Below the pieces are notes generated by a model. The model did no database searches and was not told where the DNA came from. It saw nothing but the letters and a program-made list of their open reading frames with translations. Shown piece after piece: positions 10,827-22,500 of a stretch of 64,000 bases of DNA. The position numbers were made by a program, and so were the translations under genes. The number at the start of each line of letters is the position of its first letter. Within the stretch, counting starts at the first letter, position 1. Origin of the DNA: Gerris lacustris (lineage: Eukaryota > Arthropoda > Insecta > Hemiptera > Gerridae); contig OX578285.1 of assembly GCA_951217055.1 (NCBI GenBank), positions 50,284,024 to 50,348,023 on the forward strand, read 5' to 3'.

Positions 10827-13800
10827 TATTTCATAGCAAATATTATAATTTCACAGCAATATCTATTTTCTTTATTATTAACTTTACATGGAAAATAGAT
10901 GTATGATGAGATTTGATGTACAGAGTACGCTAAACTAAAGCAAATTATGTTGAATATAACTTGCCGAGCGAAAATTGATCAGTTTATTGTCTACAAACCA
11001 TAATAGTTGAACACTTTAAACTGAATAATTTGGCTTAGAGTGAGTTTCAATCACAATGAATTAAGTTCCTTAAAATATCAGTAGAAACAGCCAACTTAAT
11101 TTTAAAAATACAAATTTATTAGTTCTATTAACGGTTCTAATAACGATTAAATCTAGAACCTATACTGAGATTCACATGTTGAATATTATAAATCTAAGGA
11201 AATTCTTTAATTTCTTCAATTAAGGTAGGAAATTCTTTAATTTCTAAATAATTTCTGATTCATTAAAAAATTCATGAAGCAGAACAATAAACTTTATCAC
11301 ATTATTTCATCTTGATTTATTTAAGTCACTAAGGATAAAGTTTGGTGAATAGATGCATGGTGTAATTCATTTATCGAGTAATTTAAACTTCAATAAAATC
11401 ACTTTTTGTTTTTTTAAACACATCATCCAGTCATAAAACAATGGAGAAAAGGATATTAAAAAGCCTATTTAAGATGCCCATGAAAAGTGCAAGCTCTATT
11501 GAACAGATAGTATCCAATAAAAGACCTCATTGAGCTGAATCAAGTATATGTGCTTATTAACATTAAGACGGTGGAAATGCTAATATCAATGTTAAGTGAA
11601 GTATTAATCAGTAAATTCAAAGGTCCAAATATAAACTACCAACTACTATCGTTATGTCATGGTAGCTGAGGGAAAAAAATCAATTTTAAATGGCTGGAAT
11701 GGATTTGTATAAAAAAAACATGGGCTTAAAAGCATCTCTGAGGAGTGTGCAAAGCATATAACGATTACTTATAAGAATACCTCTCTGACTACTTTAGTTA
11801 AAGGTATAGTATGATTGAAAAGGTATGCCATGGTTTTTCAGCTTTCTTCAAATTAACAAAGGTAAAATGAAACTCATAAGGGTACATCATAACACATAAA
11901 GATGTTTATTTAATTAACTGTTCAATTTAAAATTATAAAAAAACTTGATTTTAAATAGCATAGCTAAATATCACACCATACAACCTCTGTACACTCTCAT
12001 GTTCTCAGATAACATGTCTTAATCAACATGAAACACTTAAATAGACAAAAATAGACAGGTAACCAAAGCAAATCATTTAATTTTATAGTAATTTAATATA
12101 ATAACATTCAAAATTTTTAAAGTTGACATTGAGGTAGAACAAGAGAAATTTAAATACTTAACATAAATTAGATCACAATTAAAATAGAATAACAAATGTA
12201 CACAACTAAAACCCAAACAACCTGGTAACAAAATGCACCAGTTAGCATTTCCAGATTTTACGCATGCACTCGCAATAAGGGTACAATCATTACACTTACG
12301 ACCGATATTTGTTTTAGAAAAGAGATAAGACTTCCTAGATGGACTGCTTTTTCGATTAATTAATGCGTCAAGTTCACATTTGTTTAATCATCCAGTTAAC
12401 AATTCTCACACAGTTACCACACAAACCGCAGATACAATAATATTAGTACAAATAACATAAAATCAACTTGCGATGTACAAAATAAACAAACACAGATATA
12501 CTTCATTGCACATGTTCTCCGAGTTCCCGGCCAAAAGTAATCGTACTTAAAAGAATAACGACAACAATAGTAGTAAATAAAAATAATACAACAAAAAATA
12601 CAAAACCATAACATTAGTGCACCCAAAAGCAATCAGGTTCTCTTTCAAAATAAACAATTCTTTTTGCACATTTATTTCCCTACAAGAATCATTTTTAATG
12701 ATATAGGGAATTTTTATTTGTACATCACAATGTTGTAGCAAAAAAGGTTTAGCTAATAAAATTTAAAATAAAATTTAATAAAAGTTTAAATTAAAAACAA
12801 TAAACATAATTAATAATATATTAATAATTTTTTTACATATACATATATATATAGATTTATATTATTATTAACATATCAAAATGACTACATAAATAATAAG
12901 TTCCTATCACATAAAAATAGGTAAAAGTAAATAAAAATTAAAATAAAATAACATTTAAAGCTCATATTCTACCCTACAATTCAGAAATGAGAAACATTTA
13001 TGACGATGAGAATTAAAATGATTTATACAGTTGTTACATGGTAAATCTAGTTAAGCGATATTTACCATTTCTTCAGACAGAATTGTTTTTCTTAAAAGGG
13101 AGTAGACATCTATGAAGGGCGCACAGAACATATATAAATATACAATATATATATATATATATATTGGAGAACTTATCAAACCAAAAATAAAAAGAAGGAA
13201 AAATACAAAGCAAATAAAGATAATGAAGTAAACTGAGAGGTCAGAGGGATATGGAAGTAATATTATTTAGGAAAATTTATATACACCCTCTCATTTTTAC
13301 AGTCCATTCAGTCAATATATTAACATTCATTAAAGATTAAAAAAATTAGTTATCAAATACACATTCAGGTTAAATAGAAGACAGAAAATCCATTAAATTT
13401 GGGACCCATTCATAAAATAATGAATACATTTATATTACTCCCTGTTCAATAATATCTCCTTACGGATGTTTAATGCTTTGATTTCTAAGAAAGACAGAGA
13501 TAAAACGACATTTATTTATTATGGCAACACACATTTTCAAGAATTTTGAAGAACAACAATGCCATTAAATTTAAATAATAACAAATATAGGTTTAAACTG
13601 ATAATTTACAGTCACCTTAATTCTATCTTTATTTAATTAATTAACAGGTATTTGGCATCTCTTGATAAAGTTTATAAACTCTCAGAAAAAGTGATAAAGT
13701 GAAAATTATTTATGTATGGAAGGATTTTAGAAAGAATAATTATTACATTTACAAAGTTCACAATGTTTAAAGAAGCTTAACATTATAATAAGATAAAACT

Positions 13801-15018
13801 TAGATTTTATTTAATTTATATATATATTTTTTTAAATTAACTAGTAAATTCGATATGAATGCTCGAACACAAGAAAAGAGTTGAGCAAGTATTTTATTGA
13901 CTTCACTTCTAAGTTTAGTGAAATTACTGACCACATTAATGCATACAAGAATAAACATACTTGAAATAATTATGTCATCATTTCGGTAATAGTCTGGCCT
14001 TTCACATTTCCTCCCCACCCATTATATCTTACAAAAATTAAAGATTCGTAAATTGAATCTTTTGACACAGTACAGACCCTGTATAAGTTAATAACAGAAG
14101 TCGAAGGCAAACAAATAATTTTATCACAACACAATTAATAACAAGTTTCTAGTTAGAAAACATTACGACAACTCAAATTTTAAAATATAAATAATAACCT
14201 TGATCTTTCAGAAGGTTAAAAACAAAAATTAAAATAATAAATTAAAATAGTAATAATAATAATAATGATAATAACAACACTTAAAAGATATCAGAATATC
14301 AAATTACCGAAATGATTCATGAATAGGTACATACATTAAATAAAAAAATATTAATATAGTACAACTGAATAAAACTAATGGCGCAGTCTTTCTGAACAAA
14401 TTGTTTAAACCTAACATTTATCATTCTAACAGTTATATAAGATTCATCAACTAAAGTATTATTATTAAATGAAATAAGTAAGAATGGTAGGCAAATATTC
14501 ATATTTGCAATCATACAACTTTATTTAATCGTAAAAGTTTACATGTTCAACAAGTATATAGTAAATTATACACACATGGACAATTGTTACATCCCAATCA
14601 AAAGATTGACACAAATACTAGTTAATTATAGAGAAATAAACACAGCCAAAAATGATGAGAACAAACTCATCAATGCCATGCAAGGTAAATAGGAAGATCA
14701 AGTCACATATTGATAATCTAACAATTAATTCTAATAATGGAAAATAACATTAAAGAATATTTCCTATGCGATATATTTATATTTTTAGATAAATTCATAC
14801 TATAAAAATTATAAAAAGGTAACTTACGGACTAAAATATATTTCTGAACTCAACATTTAACTATCTACAATAACAATTAGTGTAACAATATTAAATCCTT
14901 GCATGGCTAACTGGAAGCAACTTCCACAAACAAGACTGACCTTTTCATGGAAAATGCAATAGAGTATTAACATTATATAACTGCCAGAATAAAAATGAAC
15001 AGATTCATACTAAGTTTA
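10827..15018 (-). other. AT-rich downstream flank, probably including the TDG 3' UTR
   Basis: No convincing exon is visible on either strand. Open frames here are AT-driven and lack codon structure. The part next to the TDG stop codon should be its 3' UTR, with several TTTATT (AATAAA on the minus strand) candidates, for example near 14521. I cannot choose the cleavage site from sequence alone. A (TA)n microsatellite lies near 13145-13165. Confidence 0.5.
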
Positions 15019-16548
15019 TCAGAATCCTCCGAAACCAATGTCCATACGATCGTGTTTAATCCTATCGAACACGTGATTAGGGAGATAACTCGGAGGCTGG
15101 GGATAAGAAGAATTCGAATAAGGGGAAGGGTACGGGAAATTAGGACTAGGCATGTGAATATTATGGGAGGGGGGATAAAATCCTGAACCGCTATTGCTGT
15201 AAGGGTTGGAATACTGAGGGTAGGGATAAGGGATACTTGAATTCGACGGCATGTTGGTGGAGTCGACTCTGCATGTCCTGTCGAGTGAGTTAGAAAAGAG
15301 AGTATTACTTGAATCGACCATACTGCTTGTCATCGGGGATGGCATTATATTCGGATAACTGGAGGGAGTGTAGTTACTGGCAAGAGATGTCACGGAGAAC
15401 GACGAATCACTTGCAGAGCTGTTAGCTAACGATGTCACAGAAAAATTGCTGTGCTGCATGTAAGACGGATTGCTGGTCGCAGCATTGTACTGGGGGCTGT
15501 ACGGGGATGGTCTCGGATATTCCGATATGTAAGATGAATCTTCTGAGTATTGGTTACTCATATGCTGAGAATCCGGATTGACGTTATGCCGTGCTTCGCC
15601 TTCTGTGATATTTGGTATTTGGTCTACCAGAGATTCGAGACCTGAAAGACTTTTAGAGGAAACGTCTTGGTTCACTTGCTTGGGAGGATACCTTACGGAA
15701 TCCGAATCGGTAGAGAAGTCGTCGTAGTTTTGAAAACTCTTTTTGGACTGAGGGCTTGAAAAATGACAATCGTCGTCCTTCTGCTGTGGACTTTTACTTA
15801 CTTCTTCGTTCAAATTGGCAGGTGGATCGAAATCAGGAGGCCCTATAGCCGGAGATTCGGGATTATTTTCAGATGAGATAGCGGCACTTATTTCCGAAGA
15901 CAGATCGGAATGTGTAAAAGAATGCTGTTGAGGAGACTGGTTGTAAGTTTGGGATGGAATAGGAGATTGATGATAGCTGGTAGGAAGAGGAGAAGTAGAA
16001 TTCTGATTGAACTGCGGTTGTTGGTACAGAGAATAGCCCTGCATCATAGGAGACTGAATAGGAGGAGAAAAACAATGGTTAGATGGATCACTGTGACAAT
16101 CCGTTTGTGGCATCACTTCGTTATTATCGATTTTAACTTTCTTAGGTCTACCTCTTTTCTTTTTTGGTATTCCGGTTTTATCGTCGATTATTTTAGGCTT
16201 CGGTTCTTCTTGCTTAATTTCCCCTTCGATTTTTATCTTCTTGGGACGACCTCTCTTCTTTTTAGGTTGAAGGGGTTCGTCGTCTTTCTTGGGAGTTTGA
16301 CTTAAATCAGTTAATTCACTATTTAACCTATTATACTTAGACGAATCTTTCAGATCATCTTTTAATTCGGGTTCACAAAAATTCTTCAGTTTAGTATGAG
16401 AAAATGTGAGTTCTTTATCATCGATTTCAGGAACCTTCCCGTTCAAATAGTCTCTGAATTTCTTCAAAGCAGCATAAAAAGGAACCTTATCAGCAGCTCT
16501 GGGTAATTGGGCACATCTAGCACTTGATGACGGCATGACCCACATGTA
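15019..16548 (-). CDS. TDG: TDG coding exon 7: MPSSSAR motif, AT-hooks and long disordered tail
   Basis: The terminal exon starts TATTTTCAG|TACATGTGG, encoding [20 protein letters not shown], the second active-site motif of TDG. The core ends near FRDYLNG. Two AT-hook-type segments follow, [13 protein letters not shown] and [13 protein letters not shown] (RGRP at about residues 440 and 473). The remaining roughly 370 residues are rich in Ser, Pro, Tyr, Gln and Asn and look intrinsically disordered, ending in ..MDIGFGGF. Human TDG has only a short tail with a SUMO-interaction motif, so this is a lineage-specific expansion. The exon is a single uninterrupted ORF, and its coding GC contrasts with the AT-rich flank. 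Confidence 0.95.
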   Translation of the reverse strand, partial: YMWVMPSSSARCAQLPRAADKVPFYAALKKFRDYLNGKVPEIDDKELTFSHTKLKNFCEPELKDDLKDSSKYNRLNSELTDLSQTPKKDDEPLQPKKKRGRPKKIKIEGEIKQEEPKPKIIDDKTGIPKKKRGRPKKVKIDNNEVMPQTDCHSDPSNHCFSPPIQSPMMQGYSLYQQPQFNQNSTSPLPTSYHQSPIPSQTYNQSPQQHSFTHSDLSSEISAAISSENNPESPAIGPPDFDPPANLNEEVSKSPQQKDDDCHFSSPQSKKSFQNYDDFSTDSDSVRYPPKQVNQDVSSKSLSGLESLVDQIPNITEGEARHNVNPDSQHMSNQYSEDSSYISEYPRPSPYSPQYNAATSNPSYMQHSNFSVTSLANSSASDSSFSVTSLASNYTPSSYPNIMPSPMTSSMVDSSNTLFSNSLDRTCRVDSTNMPSNSSIPYPYPQYSNPYSNSGSGFYPPSHNIHMPSPNFPYPSPYSNSSYPQPPSYLPNHVFDRIKHDRMDIGFGGF

Positions 16549-19500
16549 CTGAAAATAATGTAAGATAAAATTAATTTAAAGAAAAGTATGTTCTAGATAT
16601 ATTAACTATAAAACTGTAATTAGCACTACCAACTGAATTAGTTACCTACTGGCAATCAATGGCATTTTTTATTGCTTTTTGGTAAAATAATGGTTTTTAA
16701 ATATAGTAAGGGACGGATCTAGGCAGAGGAACACTTGCAACTTTTCCAGTACCGGAATGCTGGGGGGAAATATAACCTCTAAAAACGAATTTTTATGCAT
16801 TAGTGGTGTAGAAACAAAACTAAGTCTACTTTAGGGGGGAAAATACCGTTTAATAACTCCATACTATAACTTTCTGAAAGTTGAATTTTTTATGACAAAA
16901 GTATAACTTGTGTAAATTAATTTAAGCAACTTATTTTGTTATTATTCTATTAGCTATTCACATTCAGAATTAAGAAGAAAGTTTTTCTTTTATAACATTA
17001 GTTACCGAACCAATTCTTTTTTTTAACTTTGTTTTGTTGAATTTAGATCGGCTCACAACATTGTTAATGGTAATAATGTCACTAACAAAGTCAATTGAGT
17101 GATTATGAATGATCTATACCAGGGGTGCCCAACCTTTTTTAATCAAGGGCCACATTGTAAACATTCAAAGGGAAGGCGGGCCGGGGGCCGGCGGTGTACC
17201 GGGGGGGAGGGGGGGGGGTCCTACCCCAGAAAATTTTAGAATTTTTACCCTCATAAAACACGTTTTTATGCTTCCTAGAAGGTCAATTTTCTGTTTTGGT
17301 TTTAGCTGAAACACCATATTAATAAAGTTTTTTTCTGTTACTAGCCCAGTTTTACTTTGCAGAAAATAAAACACTCAAATATATATTAATAGATTGTAAT
17401 TAACCACACAAGTATAAAAATACAACAATAACAGTATGAATTACAAAAAAGTTAGTGTTTCATTTTACAAAGTTGGGCTGTTTGGCGGCATTAGGAAATT
17501 AAAATATTTTAGATTCTCTAAATGCTTGTAATTTCTTCGTTTTTATGGCAACACGGCGGGCCACATAAAATCGGCTCGCGGGCCGGACTCGGCCCGCGGG
17601 CCGTAGGTTGGGCACCCCTGATCTATACAACGAAATTGACTAAAACTTGTTTTATTAAGTGTTTATAATACTGTAAACGAATTTAGCAAAATGTAATCCC
17701 TCTACAATTGTACTAGTGTGACACACTAGTTTTAGTACAGTAGTACCACTACAAATCCCAAAATGAGAAATTGATAAATCTATATTTCAATTTATTTTGT
17801 ATGCTACATAAACAATACATATTCAAACAACGAAATTACATTGAATTATCAAGTAAAACGTAAAAATTATACTAGAAGTTCTTTAGTCTTTGGAACATGC
17901 ACTGATTTTTTTTACTAATTTTTCATCCACTGAAGCAGTATCAGAACAGCATTCCAGCACCTGTACACCCCTGGATCTAGACTTATGTTCGCCTATGACA
18001 AAAATGCCCCCCTCCTCCCCCCCCCCCCCCAAAAAAAAAATATATATATATAAATAAATATACATTGCATATGTTGTTAGTTAACCAATTTTTGTTCGGT
18101 GGTTGTTTAGACCAATTGACATTACATCTTTAGTACACAAGAAAGATTATATTGAAGAACAATAAGAAAAAGGGATAACATCCCAAATAAAAAAGTGTTA
18201 ATATCCCTTATTTGTCTAAACAGTTTAATATTGAAAATATCACAATGCAAAAATTTCATGCTAAAATATATGTACATATACAATATAATTATACCTGTTT
18301 AGATCCATTAGTATAAACAAGTTCTAACTGACAAAAAAAGAAAAATTTAATACTATTAACAATAATTACTATGAGAATGTTATTCTAATACAGACCCTAA
18401 AAAGATTCTATACAAACAAACATGCACACATAATATTTATTTCATTAAAAGATTTCAAGAAATAAACTCTAATAATAAACCAAAAAATAAAAAGATATAA
18501 GAAATGAACAATAGTTTAAAAGGTCCAGGTCCATAAAATGAAATTGACAGAGAGAAAAATCGCCCAACATATAAGTAATGTATCTTTGATATGAACTTTT
18601 GGTCTAACCAGCAGGGATTTTTAGAGTAGCAGATGTCCTATATCCAAAAAAAAATAAACATAGATTATGTATTTCACGGTTACACCCAACTTCAAGAACT
18701 CAGAAAATGTATTCTTACCCTTTGATACACAAGTTTTAGTGTCTTTTATATCAAAATGGTTCAAAATAGTTAATAGGTAAAGCAATATGATAATAAATAA
18801 TGAACATCCCGTTTAATTAAATAGGATGTACACTTAGCAAAATAAACAATAGACAAATGGATGTGTAGATGATGTACAATATACAAAATTACTCACAGTA
18901 TTAGTTCCATCGACAAGTTCTGGCTGTCTTCCAAAGCTGAAGTCCTTTTTCCCAGAGAATACTTCAAATATAAGTTTGCCGTTGAAAACGGCTATTTTGG
19001 GTCTAAATTTTCTTAGCTTTTCAAGCAAAATTTGGCTACCTGTAAGATTTAAATAGGTTATTAGTACCATTGAAAGTGATTGAATCAAGTCACATTTAGG
19101 TGAATAAAGAATAAACATTTAATACTGTGAAATAACAAGATTTTTTATAAAACTATCCGACGCACCTTCTTTGATCTCCTTTCTAGTTAAATCAGCACTT
19201 CCTTTGGTAGCTCGCTCGACCATGTTAGTAAACCCTATACCAACTTTTAATAGTTTATAATCATCATCAGCTGTCATGGGTTCTGGGGTTAAACCTGACA
19301 GATACAAGCACTTCCCTAAAAATAAATAAATGATCATAGTTTAAAATATATACATAGGCATAAATTATATCACGCTGATTTTTTTTTTTTTTTTTTTTTT
19401 TTAATGCATACCTATAATACCTCATGATTAATAACACAAATACATAAAGTTATAACAGGTAGAAATAAAAATTAATAAATGCTAAGCTAAAATACATTGC

Positions 19501-22500
19501 ACTTGTTGCCACTGTGAACTGTACAAGAGAATATTATGCAGTGTATAAAGTTGGCCCAAAAATAATTTTTATGATTTTCTCATACTTTTCTTGATTAAAT
19601 TTATAAAAAATTGCATGGTTAGTGAGGATATATGATAATGATAATAGTTATGAGAATTCAAATCAAAGACATTTTACTATTTAATTAATTTTAGTAAAGT
19701 AATAATTAAGACTCATCTGTGATATTAGACTTACAGGAATGATTTCCTTAGTATAAATATAAACAAATAATTAAGAATCGTCAGTGATATTAGACTTACA
19801 GAAATGATTTCCTTTAGTACATATAAACTAATAATTAAGAATCATCAGTGATATTAGACTTACAGAAATGATTTCCTTTAGTACATATAAACTACTAATT
19901 AAGAATCATCAGTGATATTAGACTTACAGAATAGTACATTACGCGTCAAGTGCGGAAAGTAGCATTTTGCATGCGAGTATCGCTCGGGTGGTAAAACCAC
20001 ACGAGCAATGCAAAATGCCGTTTTCGCACGAGTTGCTTACTGTACTTTATCTACGATTGTTAGATTTAAATAATAAATACAGAAAAAATAAACTTGCTGT
20101 ATGTAAGTTCGTATCTCTCTCTTGATAAAGATGGCATTAATTCATCAGTTGTATCTTTTGCCGAATTAATTATTTCTGGAGGAGTATTATTCTCCACATT
20201 TTCGTCAAAATCACTTGATTCACAAATTTTTTTTCACTAAAAACTCGATATAAACAGTTACTTTAATGAAAGAACAGCAAATTAGTTTTGTTAAATGTAA
20301 ACAAACTCTCTAATCGTGCGTAAAGCTGAAGAATTCCTCTTCTTTACCGCACTAGCATGGTAAAGAAGAGGAAATATTCAGAACTATGAGCCGTGCATGC
20401 GCAATGAATACAAGTATGTAAATAATCACTTTCTACGCATCTAAACAAAGATTTAATGTTTATATTTCGTATCAATCGTAGATAAATGATTTTCTTAGTA
20501 TATATAAACTAATAATGAAGAATCACATCAGTGATATTAGACTTACAGAAATGATTTCCTTAGTATATAAAACTAATAATTAAGAATCATCAGTGATATT
20601 AGACTTATGGAAACATAAACTAATAATTAAGAGTCATCAGTGAGATTAGACCTACAGAAATGATTTCCTAAGTATATATAAACTAATAATGAAGAATCAT
20701 CAGTGATATTAGACTTACATAAATGGTTTCTTTAGTATATATAATCTAATAATTAAGAATCATCAGTTATATTAGACTTACAGAAATGATTCCCCCTAGT
20801 ATATATAAACTAATAATTAAGAATCATCAGTGTTATTAGACTTACAGAAATGATTTTCTTAGAATATATAAACTAATAATTAAGAATCATCAGTGATATT
20901 AAACTTACAGAAATGATTTCCTGGTCCAGCATAATGATGGCCTTTATAAGCAGCAAACAGACCAGGATTTATTCCAATCTGGTAACAAAAATAAAAAATA
21001 TATTATGTAATTACATTTAAAAAAAAGTGTTAATTATTTTAAAGGATTTTGAATGAAATGTAAAAGAGCAAGATAATCTAAATAACTAATGTGAACAATT
21101 GACTTACGATGACAATATCTAAATTCTGGGTAAGATGATCAGGTAAGGTTCTCTTGGAAACTTCATCCTCAGACATTCCGTTGAAACGATCGTGCTTCTT
21201 TCTTTCCTTTACTTTAGGAGTCGGGGCTCTCATTGAGTTAGGCATGCAGTCCATTGATCCTTGATATCCAAGTCTAAAAAATGTTATTTAAGTTAAACAA
21301 CTGTGTAGAAATCGAGGTGGGGTTAGTAAGATTGGACTAACAAAAATTAGCAGATGTCACTCAAAACATTATTATAATTTTTAAAATTATAAATCTGTTT
21401 TAAATTGTATAATTATGACTACAGAGGTTAATAGAAAGTACCACCAGTACATACATAGAAGTCACCACAATTTTATAAGGTTCTCTTCGAGATGATATAA
21501 AATTTTGAAACACGTTTGTAAATAATAGTTACAATACAATAGGTAGAGGTCCGGCACAGGAAAACATACCAACTGGTGCCGGCGTCACATTATCTAATGA
21601 GCACCCCCCCCCCCCCCCCCCTAGAATCACGCTAGATACTCACGCTAGAATACTTGAACTTGCTTTCTCAGTAAAAAAAATCAAAATCACACCTTCTGCC
21701 GCCTAATTGTCATGTTGTTATACTTTTAATCGTCATTATTATTTCATATTCCTATAAGTGCTCAGGCATCCCATAAGTGCAGAAGGAGCACTTACTAAAG
21801 CATAAAGACAATTGGTACTTTTTGTATTTATGACATGCCTATTGCTGTCTAAAATGTCGCTTACACATTTTTAAGTTGGAAGATTGTGCTATTGTATCAC
21901 TGGTGCCGCACTGATGCAACAGCATATTGATTTGAGGATAATTGGCTTGGCGGCGCTTCGGGAAATTTCCCGTCTTCCCAATGCCTCCATCCATCCCTGA
22001 ATAAAATTGTGGTGACAATATTGTTGTGTAACTTTCCATTAACCTATCTAGTCATAATTATGAAGGGTTAAAACAACCGATCATTTGTTAATGGTATAAT
22101 TTAAAGTTTATGTTATACCCTTGAGAAGGAAGCTGAAGAGATAAGTCTTCGATCTTTATCTTTTTTTTCCTTCCTCTCTTTTTGGGGACATGAATGGGGA
22201 GATTAGGAGCGCACTGGACAGGCGGCATGAGATGCTGCTGGTGTTGATGATGCTGATGATGGTGGTGGTGATGATGATGGTGGAGGTGGTGCTGCTGTTC
22301 TTCCTCTACGAACGAGTAAGGGTCGTGAGCTGTGGGCGGAGGAGAAGGCTCGTACTTGGGAATCATAGGAACTAGAGGTCCACCGAAAGTATTGCAGTTG
22401 ATACGTCCGGTTCCCAACAAAGCACTCATGTGGCTTCCTCTCATATCCAACTCGCCACCGCTAGATGTTTCATACCCATCGTCCTGCTGCTCTGTCTTGG

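Larger units (their letters stand above)
16549..18896 (-). other. TDG intron 6
   Basis: This 2.35-kb intron contains the hAT-type MITE at 17120-17620, a C-run/A-run/TA microsatellite near 18012-18055 and the in-frame microexon candidate at 18295-18327. Otherwise it is AT-rich with no gene. Confidence 0.85.

Noticed and set aside
12414..14514. Several 60-72-codon minus-strand frames that might be a gene downstream of TDG
   Set aside because: They are hydrophobic/Phe-Tyr-rich translations of AT-rich DNA, without splice signals or similarity. The region is better explained as 3' UTR and spacer.
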